Shown piece by piece: positions 21,316 to 33,290 of a DNA stretch of 64,000 nt (positions are counted from its first letter, which is position 1; each line of letters begins with the position of its first letter). Origin of the DNA: Cephalopachus bancanus. Lineage: Eukaryota; Chordata; Mammalia; Primates; Tarsiidae. A program made the position numbers and the translations under genes. The DNA lies in NCBI GenBank assembly GCA_027257055.1, contig JAPVLO010000054.1, positions 1,736,001-1,800,000 of the forward strand. The letters are read 5' to 3'. The notes below the pieces were generated by a model. The model ran no database searches and was not told the DNA's origin. It saw only the letters and a list, made by a program, of their open reading frames with translations.

Positions 21316-23378
21316 TAGTAATCATCTGAACCTCAGTGAGTCTTAGTTTTCTTTTGGCTGGTGGGGATCTTGCCTCAGTGTTGTTGGTATTGACTAATCA
21401 GGGTGGTGGTTGCTGAAGGCTAGGCTAGTTGTGCCAATTTAAAAAAATAAGACAACAGTGAAGTTTTTGCATTGATTGACTCTTCCTTTCACAAAAGATT
21501 TATCTGTAGCATGAATGATGTTTGATAGAATTTTACCAACAGTAGAATTTCATTCAAAATTGAAATCAAGCCAGGTTCGGTGGCTCAGCCTGTAATCCCG
21601 CACCTTTGGGAGGCTGAGGCGAGTGGATTGCCTGAGCCCGTGGGTTCAAGACCCGCCTGGACAACTTGGCGAGACCTCATCTCTACAATAAATCAAAAAT
21701 TAGCTGGGCGTGGTAGCGTGCGCCTGTAGTTCCAGCTACTTGGAAGGCTGAGGCGGAAGGATGGTCGGTGCCCAGCAGGCGAGGCTGTGGTGGCTGGGAG
21801 CGGTCACTGCACTCCAGTCTGGGTGACAGAGTGAGACTCCAACTCAAAAAAAAAAGAAAACAAAATTGAAATCAATTTTATCAAACTCTGCCACTACTTT
21901 ATCAACTAAGTTTATATAGTATTCTAAATCCTTTGTCATCATTTCAACAACATTCATAGCATCTTTACCAGGGATAGATTTTATCCCCCCAAACCATTTT
22001 CCTTGCTTAGCTAAAAAATGAACTCTCCATCAATTCAATTTTTTTCACGAGGTTGTAATAATTTAGTTATATCTTCAGGATCTACTTCTAAGTTTAGTTT
22101 TCTTGCTATTTTTACCACATCTACATTGACTTCCCCCACTGAAGTATTGAACCCCTCAATGCCATCCATGAGAGTTGAAATCAACTTCTTCCAACCTTCT
22201 GCTAATGTTGATATTTTGACCTTCTCCCAAGTATCACAAATGTCCTTAATGGCATCTAGAACGGTGAATCCTTTTCAGAAGTATTTCAATTAACTTTGCC
22301 CAATCCATCAGAGAAGGTATTTTCTTTGGAAACTTTAGTTTCATGAAATATTTTCTTAAATGATATGACTTAAAATTCAAAATAATTCCTTAATCCATGG
22401 GCTGCAAAATGAATGTATAAGTAGGCATGAAAACAACATTAATGTCCTAGTGCATGTCTATCAGAACTCTTAGATGAACAGTTGCATTGCCAAAGGGCCA
22501 TAATCTTTTGAAAGGAATCTTTTTCTGAGCAGTAGATCTCAACAATGAGTTTAAAATATTCAGTAAAAAGATATGCTGTCACCCAGGTTCTGTTGTTCCA
22601 TTTCTAGAGCACAGGCAAAGTCTATTTAGTATGATTTTTAAAAACCCTAGGATTGCAAAATGGCCAATGAGCAGCAGTTTCAACTTAAAGTTACCAACTG
22701 CATTGGCCCCTAAGAAGAGTCAGCCTGTCCTTTGAAGCCTTGAAGCCAGATATTGACTCCTCCTCTCTAGTTATAACAATCCTAGGTGGGATCTTCCGAT
22801 AACAGGAGGCCGTTTTGTTTACATTGAAAATCTGTCGATTACTGTAATCACCTTAATCATTTACCTTAGCTAGATCTTCTGGGTAACTTGCTGCAGCCTC
22901 TCCCTCAGCACTTGCTGCTTCACCTCGTACTTTCATGTTATAGAGATGGCATTTTTTCTTAAACCTCATGAACCTACCTCTGTTAGCTTCAGACTTTTCT
23001 TCTGTAGCTTCCTCTCCCAGCCTTCCTACAATTGAAGAGAGTTAGGGCCTTGATCTGGATTATGCTTTGGCTTAAGAGAATGTTGTGGCTGGTTTGATCT
23101 TCTATCCAGACCACTCACACTTTCTCTATATTAGCAATAAAGCTGTTTCACTTCCTTTCCATTCTTGTGTTCACTGGAGTAGCACTTTTAATATTCTTCA
23201 AACACTTTTCCTTAGAATTTAAATTTTGAGTAACTATTTGGCACAGGAGGCCTAGATTTGGCCAATTTCAGCTTTCAACATGCCTTTCTCAGTAAGCTTA
23301 ATTACTTCTAGCCTTTGATTTAAAGTAAGAAACATGTGACTATTTTACTTGAACAGTTAGAGAGTATTGTAGGGTTAT
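21316..23378 (-). pseudogene. Tigger1 (pogo-like) transposase pseudogene
   Basis: Minus-strand remains of the single transposase gene of Tigger1. The family protein has an N-terminal CENP-B-type helix-turn-helix DNA-binding region and a DDE catalytic core, and cuts and reinserts the element in the nucleus. Here the region equivalent to the start codon (near 23378) reads atact rather than atg, and the frame is broken by many substitutions, small indels and a 306-bp Alu-plus-duplication insertion near the C-terminus (21555-21875). The longest surviving open pieces are short and do not include a full catalytic domain. Frames on the opposite strand (for example 22018-22293) are shadows. Cannot encode active transposase. 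Confidence 0.85.
21570..21860 (+). mobile_element. Lemur-type Alu inside Tigger1
   Basis: Complete sense dimer flanked by a perfect 15-bp target-site duplication, caaaattgaaatcaa at 21555-21569 and 21861-21875. Left-monomer B-box region reads gtgggttcaagacccgc. Its insertion in Tigger1 shows Tigger1 is older. Confidence 0.97.
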
Positions 23379-23774
23379 CAACTGGTCTAATTTGAAGGCC
23401 CAAGGAAAGGGAGAGAGACAACAGAACAGTCAGTTAGTTGAGCAGTCAGAACACATACATTTATCAATTAAGTTTGCCATCCTACGTAGGTGCAGTTCGT
23501 GGTGACATAAAACAATTATAATCATAACATCAAAGACGACTGATTATAGATCACCATAACATGCATAATAATAATGAAAAATGTGAAATATTGGGAGAAT
23601 TACCAAAACATGACACAGAGCCACAAAGAGAGCTCATGTTGTTGGAAAAAGGGCACCAATAGACTTGCTCGATAAACGGTTGCCACAAACCTTCAATTTG
23701 TAACAACAATCAAAAAACGCTCAATATCTGTAAAGCACAATAACAGTGGAGCACAATAAGATGAGTTGTGTCTG

Positions 23775-25049
23775 CAATTTTTATAAAGAAAGATGGCATT
23801 TTTTTTTATAGATAAGGAAGGATGAAATCCTCGGGAAATAAGAAATTGCCATTCTAAGCATTCCCAAAGATATACAGATCTTGTTAATGTTTTTGTGTTC
23901 TTTTTGATAAAATCTCATTGCACTCTCAGGCATAAAACTTAAACTCTGTTGGTTTGAAATGTAGTGCTGTTTTATCTTTTGTGTGCTCAGGACTGTTCTT
24001 CATTATAAACCAGCCCTCTTCTGAAGATCTATACTTTTTTCATTCAAGATCTACAGGAAAATAAATAATACTTGTTTCAAATATCTTTTGTAAGAGAATG
24101 TTCAAAAGTTTGATCACATGCAGGCCTCTTTGTTATGATATAGTAAACCTTTGATTGCATCACTACTATCTAAACATGTTTCTCCTGACTGTCTCTTAGT
24201 TTGTATGAGGAAGTCAAGATTGGTTTTTTGGTTTGTTTCCCGTTTTGTTTTGTTTTTTTCTTTCTTTCTTTCTCTTAAGGCACAAAGGCAAGCAGTTGTT
24301 TCTGTAGCACTATGGTCTGCTGAGTCTTTCTCTTATCAATCTTCTAATGAAAAGAAATTTTAAGGATGTTTGTTTTCACAATAATTAGGAAGGAATTCTA
24401 CCTTCTATATTCTCACAGATAGCAGGAAATACACCCATTGGCCACAATCCTAATCACTAAATTTCAGATTCCTTAAAAGCTCTATTATTTTAACTACCAT
24501 TCTCTTAAAAAATGGCTAGTTGTGGAAACCTCAGGAAATGCACAGGAAATAACTGCCTGAGAAAATGTTAGCCAGGGAATTGGGTCATATAACAAAGTGG
24601 TAAGACATGACTGAGACTATACACCAAACACTATTTATTATTTAACTCCTCAAGCTGGCTTTTTGGTAGCATTAAATACTTGTAAAGAAATAATTCTCTC
24701 ACAATATGGATATCATGTCTTAGAAATATTGTCTAATTAGGCGAACAGCCAAAACATCCAGGTAATTGTTGACTTTGCAAGGCAAGGGGAAGTGGAAGAT
24801 TGAGTCAATTATTGAGTCAATAATCTTGCTACTGAGGGAGTTTGTGTTTAAAGATTCTGAGTGGCTACAAAGGCTGTCTGTAATCAACTGTTCATTGTTA
24901 TTTTGGATAGCCACTTGATTTACTAGTTTATAGATATGTAGAATTGTGAAAATAGGGGATCTGACTTTTTCACTTAAATCTTTTTGGTTGATGACTTTCA
25001 CTGAAAAAAAAACCCTAATGTAAATAAGAGATATTCTTTATCACTCAAG
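23775..25049. other. Unassigned DNA
   Basis: No confident repeat or coding signal. A pyrimidine stretch lies near 24245-24275. Confidence 0.4.
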
Positions 25050-25440
25050 TCCAATTCAGATGTTTACAGAGACTCGGTTTTGCATCCCAGTTTTGCGACT
25101 AGTGCAGTGTTTATGAATTTGGGCATGCTTTTCATCTTCACTAAGCCTCAGTTTCTCTCTTAATAAGATGGCAATGATAATATCTTAGTTTGGCTTAAAG
25201 ATACACATTTAATTTCAAATTTGAATATTTCTGAATTTTGAATGAATTGTATAATTGATGAATAAATTGAATGTAGTTTTTTATTTTTCCTAAATAATAA
25301 ATAAATAATTCAGTTTGTAATTCCCAGTATACAAAACAAATGAAGTGGTTATATATAACTAATAGTATTTTTCTCAAAATTAAATGAGATAATACTTAAA
25401 CTGCTCTTGTCACACAAAGAATACAAAATAAATGTTAACT
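25050..25440 (+). mobile_element. MIR SINE, split by an AT-rich segment
   Basis: 'gcatgcttttcatcttcactaagcctcagtttctctc' (25124-25160) and 'aagatggcaatgataatatct' are the MIR core; the 3' part reappears near 25378-25440 ('aattaaatgagataatact...aaataaatgttaact'). About 25195-25370 is extra AT-rich sequence between them. Confidence 0.65.
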
Positions 25441-25494
25441 ATCACACCAGTTATTAACATTGTAACTTCAACTACTAGGACTAAAATTACCAAT

Positions 25495-25640
25495 GTCACT
25501 GTCTCAGTTTCCCTACATTTGAAATACAAGGCATAGGACTCACCCTGTCTCATAGAACTTAAATGAAATAACTTATCTAAATCTTTTTGCATGGTGCTTA
25601 AAAGTTAACTACCACTATTATCGACAATTACAACTGCTAC
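25495..25640 (+). mobile_element. Second MIR SINE
   Basis: 'gtcactgtctcagtttccctacatttgaaa' (25495-25524) then 'gaacttaaatgaaataact' and 'catggtgcttaaaa', the order of a MIR core and 3' region. Confidence 0.6.
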
Positions 25641-25660
25641 TACTGCAACCACTCTTATTA

Positions 25661-25950
25661 TTATTATTATTATTATTTGAGTTGGAGTCTCACTGTGTTG
25701 CCCAGACTGGAGTGCAGTGGCTGCTCCCGGCCACCGCAGCCTCGCCTGCTGTGCTCCGGCGATCCTTCCGCCTCAGCCTTACAAGTAGCCGGAATTACAG
25801 GCATGCGCTACCACGCCCGGCTGATTTTTTGATTTATTGTAGAGATGAGGTCTTGCTGCCCAGGCGGGTCTTGAACCCACGGGCTCAGGCAATCCGCTCA
25901 CCTCAGCCTCCCAAAGGCGCGGGATTACAGGTTGAGCCACCGAGCCCAGC
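25661..25950 (-). mobile_element. Lemur-type Alu, minus strand
   Basis: TTA-repeat tail then gagttggagtctcactgtg. Flanked by a perfect 17-bp duplication, tgcaaccactcttatta at 25644-25660 and 25951-25967. Belongs to the subgroup with gctgcccaggcgggtct. It is the last Alu for more than 23 kb. Confidence 0.97.
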
Positions 25951-25967
25951 TGCAACCACTCTTATTA

Positions 25968-28500
25968 GAAGGAATTATATCTTATTTAATCTCAAAGAAT
26001 TTGCTATCTAATTATAAAAACATTAAAGCAACATATTTCAAGACAGTATTTGCTTTCATTGTTGTTGCCTTAAGCTTAGCAAGAGACTGCAAAAGAGGAA
26101 AATCACAGGGTTTAAGATCACCTACAAACATGGAGCAAATCTCTGCCTCCCACTTCTTGGATACCTTAAAAGAATGTGAAAGTTATCAGGAATTGGAAAA
26201 CTCTGTAGAGTACTGTTGACTCAAAATAACTGCAGAGCACTCTCTTTGGCTTTTCAATTGGTACAGTGGAAGCTGAATATCCTCTCATATTACACCCTTT
26301 TCACTAACCCTACTGGATGTATTCTCATGCACTTACACAAATATATACATATACAAATTGGCCAGAGCTGGGGAAGGTAGCAAAGGAAACCCAAAATGAG
26401 CAACATATGACTGATTATACCTTGCAGCAATTCAGAAGAAAAAATAGTTTACAGGATATATGTCTACTACATGCCTCCTCTCATCACTTGTTTTCTACCT
26501 TTTCCATTCATCTTCTTTAAAATAATTAAAAACAACGAACTCTGGTCTATTCTGCCTTCCTCAGCACTTTTTGTAAAAGGGCCATCTTTAGACCATAATA
26601 AGTAGAGTGCTTGTGCTTGCCTCAGTGAAGGGGGCTGGAAACAAATCTAACTGTGAAAGAGAAAAAAAGTACCAAGAAAGAAAAGAATATAAAAATATGC
26701 TCTTTACATGTTTTATTATATGTGAAAACAATCTTAATTTTCTTCTCACCAGTCATAGTTCTTGTTAGTTCTTTCCTATTAATGAGACCATATGCCAGGA
26801 GTACCCAGAACCTTAATTCAACAGAAAAAAACAAAAACCTAAAATAACAATAATAAATGTTTTATAATTTCTATAAAATATGTATTAATGGTTATCTTAT
26901 TAGAACCCTTTTCATGGAAATCACAGAAATTCAAATCAAACTAGATTAGGCAGAGGGGAGAAAATCAGGGGTGGCGTGGGAGGCAGTTATCTGGGCACTA
27001 GAGACAATCTACACAGGGTCTTCAAGTCTTTCTGATTCTCAGCTTCTACTAAGCAATACAAAGTAGAGAGAGACTGAAAGATGTTTTCTATTGTTTAAGT
27101 TCAGAAATCCTAGGAAGGAGTTCTGATTGGGCCTAACCTAAAAGGGATCATTCATTCACTTTTACTGTCTAATTTGCAAAATGAGTATTTGAAGAATTAA
27201 TTGTAGTGCAAATAAATACAGCACTACGTTCACCCTACTCTTAGTTTTCACTTGAGTTGTAATAATTAAGTCAAGAATACTTCTCTTTTATTACACAAGC
27301 ATGATTACAAAAACTATCTTGAGGAAAATGAAGTATTTCAGAAATGTAGCTTTCTGCTTGAATCAATATTTTTATATCCCTTCATTCTGGACTAGGGACT
27401 ACCTCTCACATTGTTTTAATTTTCACACCTTTTTTAAATAAAAAAACATGAAATATAGAACAACCCACACTAAACTCAGTCATATAGTAATAATAAATTT
27501 GCTTTTATAGAATTTTTTAACCCTAATGGCAGTGGTTAACTCTGTAGTGTAGTTTGCATAGGTTCAAAAGAAATTAAGAGCAAACAATACACAAAATTTT
27601 CATGAAAATCTAATCAGAAACCTATTAACTAAAACCAACAGAAAGCTCACTTAGCCCAAGAACCTGTTTCCATGTTAACAGAATGCAACTGTGATTCTTT
27701 TCATCTTAGTACAGTAATACCAGGGTAAATTAAAAGGTATTGTTTAATCACAAAGGGCACCTTCTTTCCATTTGATGTTTGTATACTAGTTTCTCTTAGT
27801 CAATTCTCAGTATGAAATAAGTAACAAATGTGAGGGACCTATTAAAATGTTAGATTAGAGACCATATTAGCATGTAGGAAAAGCTGAAGGGAAATGCTTT
27901 TTTGACTGTTAATGGGAAGTGGGGCAGAGAAGGGGAACAAGAAAGTTCTGACACTGACAAGCTACCATAGCTCTAGATTTTGATTAATCATGATAACTAC
28001 ATAGTTTCAAGAACTGATTTAAATTTCTTATTGGAGCAGTATGCAAATTACAAAACTACTCATGGAGCTAGCTGTTAGGCAACTTTTTTTGTTGTTATTG
28101 TTGCCGTTGTTTTGTGTTTTGTTTTTTTGTCCTGCCAAATGCATTCCATGTACACACAATGAACAAAGTAACTTATTGGCTTAAGGCTGCTCATTTAAGG
28201 AAAATGGGGAGAAACCTGAAATATGAGGGAAACTATTTCTCCAGTCTCTCAGATGGGAGGAAACAGATTTGCAAAGGGTGTTTATTTAAATTACTAAATT
28301 ACCTTTATAGTGACTTGAGGCCAGGGAGGTACTTATTTGCAAAGCTGTAATACAATGTTTTTAGCAGGAAATCTTAAATAAGGGCAAAACCACTTCAGGA
28401 CCTTGGTTGGAATCTTGAACTATGAACATTAAGCAATCAGCAAGAAAATAATATAGCATTATTTCATTGATATAGACTGTGCCATAAATAAGGAGAAATA
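25968..28500. other. Unassigned DNA
   Basis: Alu-free, AT-rich sequence with no confident repeat, RNA or exon. Frames of 60-95 codons show no motif. Confidence 0.4.
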
Positions 28501-31500
28501 AAGGAAGGGAGCTATATGCTTCGTTACTTTAGTACTAAATTTCCCAGGCAAGGAAGAAAATAAAATAGGAAAACATAATAACTTGTTTCAAAAGCAGAGC
28601 GGTAAAGATATTGTAAAACATCTTTAAAAAAACAAACAAACAAACTAATCATTAACGACCTAGACAAACTGGAAGGGGATGGATTAAGAAAAAAAAAGGC
28701 ATAAAGCACGTTTTTCCTTCTTGAGCTTTTTTTAGTCTCTCATGTTGTGGCATTGGAGCAGCAAGCTGAAATGATTTATGAAATGAAAAATTCCTGCCCA
28801 CCCAGTTCACAGACAATCATGTGCAATAACTACTGTGTTCTGCTATTTGCTATAATATTTAGCTCAGATGTAGCCAGAAAATCCCACTACACACAGAAGA
28901 GTCAACCATAAAAAGAAACAGATTTCCTTGCATTTCTCTCATGTATTTGTACGTGGACACACAGGAAAATAATAAATGCATATTTTTGCACACATCAGTA
29001 ATTTCCTTTTTATCTTATCCTTTTTCTTTTTCTTTTCTTTTTTTCAAGGAATTTTATTTACTTTTACTTTTGAAGTAATTCCTCCTTTCTCTATCTCAAT
29101 CTTCTAACCCTTTTTCCTCTTTGCAAGACCTTCAGTACCAGGATGATACCTGAGTAATTTAACAAATAACCATTCATCCAAGTAGTTATTCAATAACCCA
29201 AGTAATCATTCAGATTGTGCTACAAAAGTGATTTTGTTAAATAGTGGTTTTTTTATATTACTAATTGACTTTATTAAGTTTGTGAACATTCAGGAGAGTA
29301 TAGCCTGGTCTGAGGATAATCGTACTTGTACTGTTTTGCAAAGCGTAATAAAAACTTGTCAACAAAACTGTGAGTATTAAATGGGAAAAACACCATTAAT
29401 TGACATACATAAGATGACTGACCAGTCCTTCCACACATATATCTTTAACCCAGAACAACATGATGTGCTGTGGAAAATGAATTATGCAGTAGGCAGATAT
29501 GCATGTACTTTCTTCTGAGGACTTTATATTTGTATTGGAAATTCCAATACACAATAAACTAGAGATTATCATAAGACCATTTATAATCAGTGTCTCTAGT
29601 AGTCTTGGAAAGGAAGAGATTGTCAAATACTGGGAGCATTTGACAAAGGCAATGGAAATGGTGGGACTTAATATAGGTTTAAAAGATTGTTTTGTATAAT
29701 GAGACCTTATACACCTTGTATGGTTCTTGCCACAATGGACTGTCCAGAATGGATAATTACAATCAAACTTCAGTCTTCCTAATTCATTATATTTTCCCAT
29801 ATCCTCTGAATATCTGGGCACATAAAGAAGTTTGAGAAACAACAAAGCATAGAAAGTACAAGTGAACCAAGTCATTATATAGGAAGTGGTACAGTAGGAG
29901 AACAAAGGTCTTGATTTTATTTTTGCCATAATCTCATTGAGTTTTCAGGGGAAATATTTAAAGCAATCTGTGTCTCAATATCTTAAGGATAAGATGGTGT
30001 TAAGACTGATAACTTTTAGAAGATGAATGGGTAGCGAAAAATGCTTCCTAGAGTTCGGGTAGATAATAACAACCTTTGGCAAAGGAGCATTTCTAACTAT
30101 TCCCACAAAACAGAGTCTTAGCAGGACACTCTAAAAAATTTTTAGTCACCAGCCCCACCTGTCTGCTCTTTCCCTGCCCAACTCGATAGCTGAAATGAGG
30201 ATTATTTATCTCAAAGGGGATTGGCAGAGTTGGGGTGGGGTGCAAATTGGAGAAGTATTCTATCCTTTATTTCTCATATTTTCTTGCCCAGTTCAACATT
30301 GTTTATTAACATATTCCTATATCTCATCTTAAGAATATTTTTGGACCCACATATCAACTCCAATGTTCTTTTGAGTAAAATATCAGAATGCCTTCCCACT
30401 TGATCTAGAAACTAATTTTGATAATGTTTTTTATGAGTTTAATGCAGAGAAGATAATTAATGCCTACATAATCTCCTGCTGAATTAATTTAGAAGTCATC
30501 ATTCTAAAACACACCTTTTTAAGGTGGTTCTATTTTTGACTAAAGTACGATTAGAATGTATATCAAATTACTAAAGAATATTCCTTTAATATTTGTTTCT
30601 TGGTTATTTCTCAGTCATTTTTAGTTAACCTGATCTTTCAACCCATAAATTTAATTGGACCAGATGAAAAGACATATCTAATTGCTCCTTTGCTTTTTTT
30701 CTATTGAGGAGAGTGGGTAAAAATGGATCTCATTCTCATGAAACTGGAGTCAATTTGATTCTTCAGCTCTAAAAAGTAACACAGAAATAGTGAGGTGTAA
30801 TTACTGAAAATTTTCCATTGAAATTTTAAAAACCTTCTTAAAATACTTAAGAGTCTTTGAGGGACATATTACTAAAAATCCGAGGATACATTTCTTCAAC
30901 TATGGCTGGGATCCAGGGTGTCACATAATTTCATCAGGAGATCATATCTCTCCATCCAATGACTCTCTTCACTTGGCTAGGTAATGCCTGACAACCAAAT
31001 ATTGAAGTCTATTACAGAGTGATTGCCTTCCCTAATAGATCTGGACTGAACATTTTGACTGAGTAAGCCTGAGTCATGTGCCCAGCCTATGACTTGGGAG
31101 AAGAGGGTTCAATTTTACTTCCAAATGAATTGTGTGAAATGTTTTCCACAAGAAATAGGGGCTCTCTTCTCAAAAGAAAGAAAAAAAGACTGGGAAAAAC
31201 TACTACTAAGAGACTGGGAAATAAGTCTACTACATATGGGCAGATTTTCAAACATGCTGTAATTTCAGCATTGTCATTCAGTCTTTTTGCCAGCAACTTC
31301 TCTTCCTAAAAATTACATAAAGGATGCCTTTTTTCTTTCCTTTTAAAATTAATTTTTGTTTTTGTTTTCAAATACCTTGAGAAAAACAGAGGTGAATGGA
31401 ATATTGTGATAGACCCATTTATATAAGGGCTAATTGTACTCCAAATGTATTTTCCAGCAATGATAGCCAAAATTTTATTAAAAACTACATTTACTGGAAT

Positions 31501-31515
31501 TTTTGTTTGAAAACA
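28501..31515. other. Unassigned DNA, with a 177-codon chance frame
   Basis: No repeat was confidently recognised. A minus-strand open frame of 177 codons lies at 29396-29929. It has no recognisable domain, no upstream gene structure and a biased, low-GC composition. A 21-bp palindrome (tgtattggaa, a, ttccaataca) occurs at 29531-29551 inside it. Confidence 0.4.
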
Positions 31516-31755
31516 TAATAGCTAACATTAATTGAGCTTTTACTAAAGGCACATGAAATGCAAGACACTATTCTATGGGATCTAGATATAAATAAATATA
31601 TATATATATAAACTCATTTACAAATCACAACCATCCTATGGTGTCGCTGTTGTTATCCTTGTTTTACAGAGAAGAAAACTGAGTCACTGAGAGATTAAGT
31701 AATTAGCCCAAGTCACATAGCAGAGTTTAGATTTGAACTACAGTATTCTTAACTA
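31516..31755 (+). mobile_element. MIR SINE
   Basis: Clear sense MIR with 'attgagcttttactaaaggcac', 'actcatttacaaatcacaaccatcctatgg', 'ttgttttacagagaagaaaactgagtcactgagagattaag' and 'agcccaagtcacatagc' in the expected order. A short TA microsatellite sits within it near 31592-31611. Confidence 0.9.
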
Positions 31756-32305
31756 TTTTGTTTAAGTTATGTCAGTCAGCAGTTTGCATAGATTTATGGC
31801 TTTTCCTTTTTTTTTTTCCTGGCAAGCTGGAATTTGTGTTTCTGGAAAACAGGAGTTAATTAAACAGAATAAACCATATGTGTAGACAAAGACTTGCTTT
31901 CTTTTCTTTTCTTTTTTTTTCTTTAGGGCCTAAACTGCATATTCTAGAAAACCTATTAAAAAAAAAAAAAGCATAGACATAGTCTTTCTCCAGTCTTCAG
32001 CAGACTTTTCATAGCTAAAATGACAAAAATTTTTGTTATGTTTTAAACTATCGACTAGTCAAGTTCTAAAATTAAATTCAACAAAGATAGGCTTATATCA
32101 TTTTTAGTATCTCTCTGATTATTTAAAAGGTTCTGAGAATAAATTTTCTTTTTGGAGTTTTGAAGCTGTAAACACGTGGTTTTCTTCATGGGCCTCAATT
32201 CCTAAATAATACCACATGGCTAGCAAAATGACTTCACATAGCTAGTGAGAAATACCAAGTCATTTGCTCCCTCTGCAGTATGATAAGAGTCCATTGGAAT
32301 TAATT
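31756..32305. other. Unassigned DNA
   Basis: T-rich runs near 31808-31820 and 31905-31922; no confident element. Confidence 0.4.
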
Positions 32306-32800
32306 TGGCATAAAAGGCATTGGAGAGTAGTGATTAGGACTTGTTTAGTTGCAAGTAACAGAAACTCAAACTTAAGCCAAGGGGACTTCATGATAAGGGT
32401 ACTAATGCTTTTCGTGAAACTGAGATCCAGATTTAAACCGAGTTTCAGAAACAACTGAAACCAAAGGCTCAAGCTCCATTAGCATTACTGTTGTGTTTCT
32501 GCTTTTTTCTGTTTTGTGTATTCCTAAGCATCATTATTTTGCCATTTGTCTACATAGTAGAGCAAAAATACTACCAATACTCAAATTTAGATCTCCCTGT
32601 CAGACTTACCCGGAATCTTGTTCCTGATTCCAAATTCTCAGAAGGGGATTAACAAGTCCACCAAGGATCAGTTGCTTATTCCTGGTCCAATTAGTCATCA
32701 CCAGAAAAATGACTAGAGTTGACTCAGATTTGGTCAGCTACCAACACGTGGAACAAGGACAGAATAACACATGTGAGTAGGGGATAGCAGTTCTCAGAAT
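32306..32800 (+). repeat. Old interspersed repeat, family unassigned
   Basis: Starts 'gttgcaagtaacagaaactcaaacttaagcc' (32349-32379), the head of a common mammalian repeat with tolerated divergence; a relative is at 14835-15060. The right limit is approximate. Confidence 0.4.
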
Positions 32801-33232
32801 AATAGGATACAGGCAATCAAAACAATGTATCCACAGCATGGAGCCTGCTATTTAAAGTCATTTGTCTGATTTCTTCTTATTTAACTGAAAGGGATCTTGA
32901 AACTTAAGTTTTTTCAACAGTGTTTAAAAGATGACACATCTTATTCACAGTCCAGAAGGCAAAAGCCAAATGCCTAATCCAATAACTCATATATTGTCAG
33001 TGTAAACGATCTTTGTAAAATTTGCAGAAAAGTACAGAGAAAATAATTTAAATAAAACAAAGAAAATTTGAGTAAATCACCTGATCACCTGATCCATATT
33101 GTTCACATCCAAAGTACATCAGTTGCTGAGAATAGAAAATTTGAAGCAATGTTCACCTTCCTTTCCCCTTTCTAACCAAAAGAAAAAAAAATGGCAATGG
33201 ACTAACTGTAAGAGAAACAGCTAGAGAAAAAC
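32801..33232. other. Unassigned DNA
   Basis: Nothing recognised. Confidence 0.4.
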
Positions 33233-33290
33233 AAAAAGGAGGAAGTGGAGAGGGGAAGGAGAGGAAAGGGAGGAAGAGAAGGAGAAGAAA
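33233..33290 (+). repeat. Polypurine (GA-rich) tract
   Basis: Nearly pure A/G, unbroken from 33247 to 33290. Such tracts can form triplex DNA. Confidence 0.8.

Larger units (their letters stand above)
21112..23774 (-). mobile_element. Near full-length Tigger1 DNA transposon
   Basis: The left terminus (caggcacacattggatat) and the right terminus (cacaataagatgagttgtgtctg) are decayed forms of the Tigger1 inverted repeats; a TA precedes the left end. Without the Alu and one copy of its duplication the span is about 2.36 kb, close to the roughly 2.4-kb autonomous element. The body follows the element order on the minus strand: 5' UTR near 23400-23760, transposase, then 'gctaaaaaatgctagtaatcatc' at the 3' end of the gene near 21304. 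Tigger1 is a pogo-superfamily cut-and-paste transposon long dead in primates. An Alu interrupts it at 21570-21860. Confidence 0.9.

Noticed and set aside
22018..22293. 91-codon plus-strand frame
   Set aside because: Antisense to the Tigger1 transposase pseudogene.
29396..29929. 177-codon open frame as a gene
   Set aside because: No domain, no neighbours, no promoter or intron signals; AT-rich composition. Kept only as a low-interest finding.
33233..33290. Polypurine tract as a mirror-repeat triplex element
   Set aside because: Purine-rich but no clear mirror symmetry was seen, so only a tract is reported.
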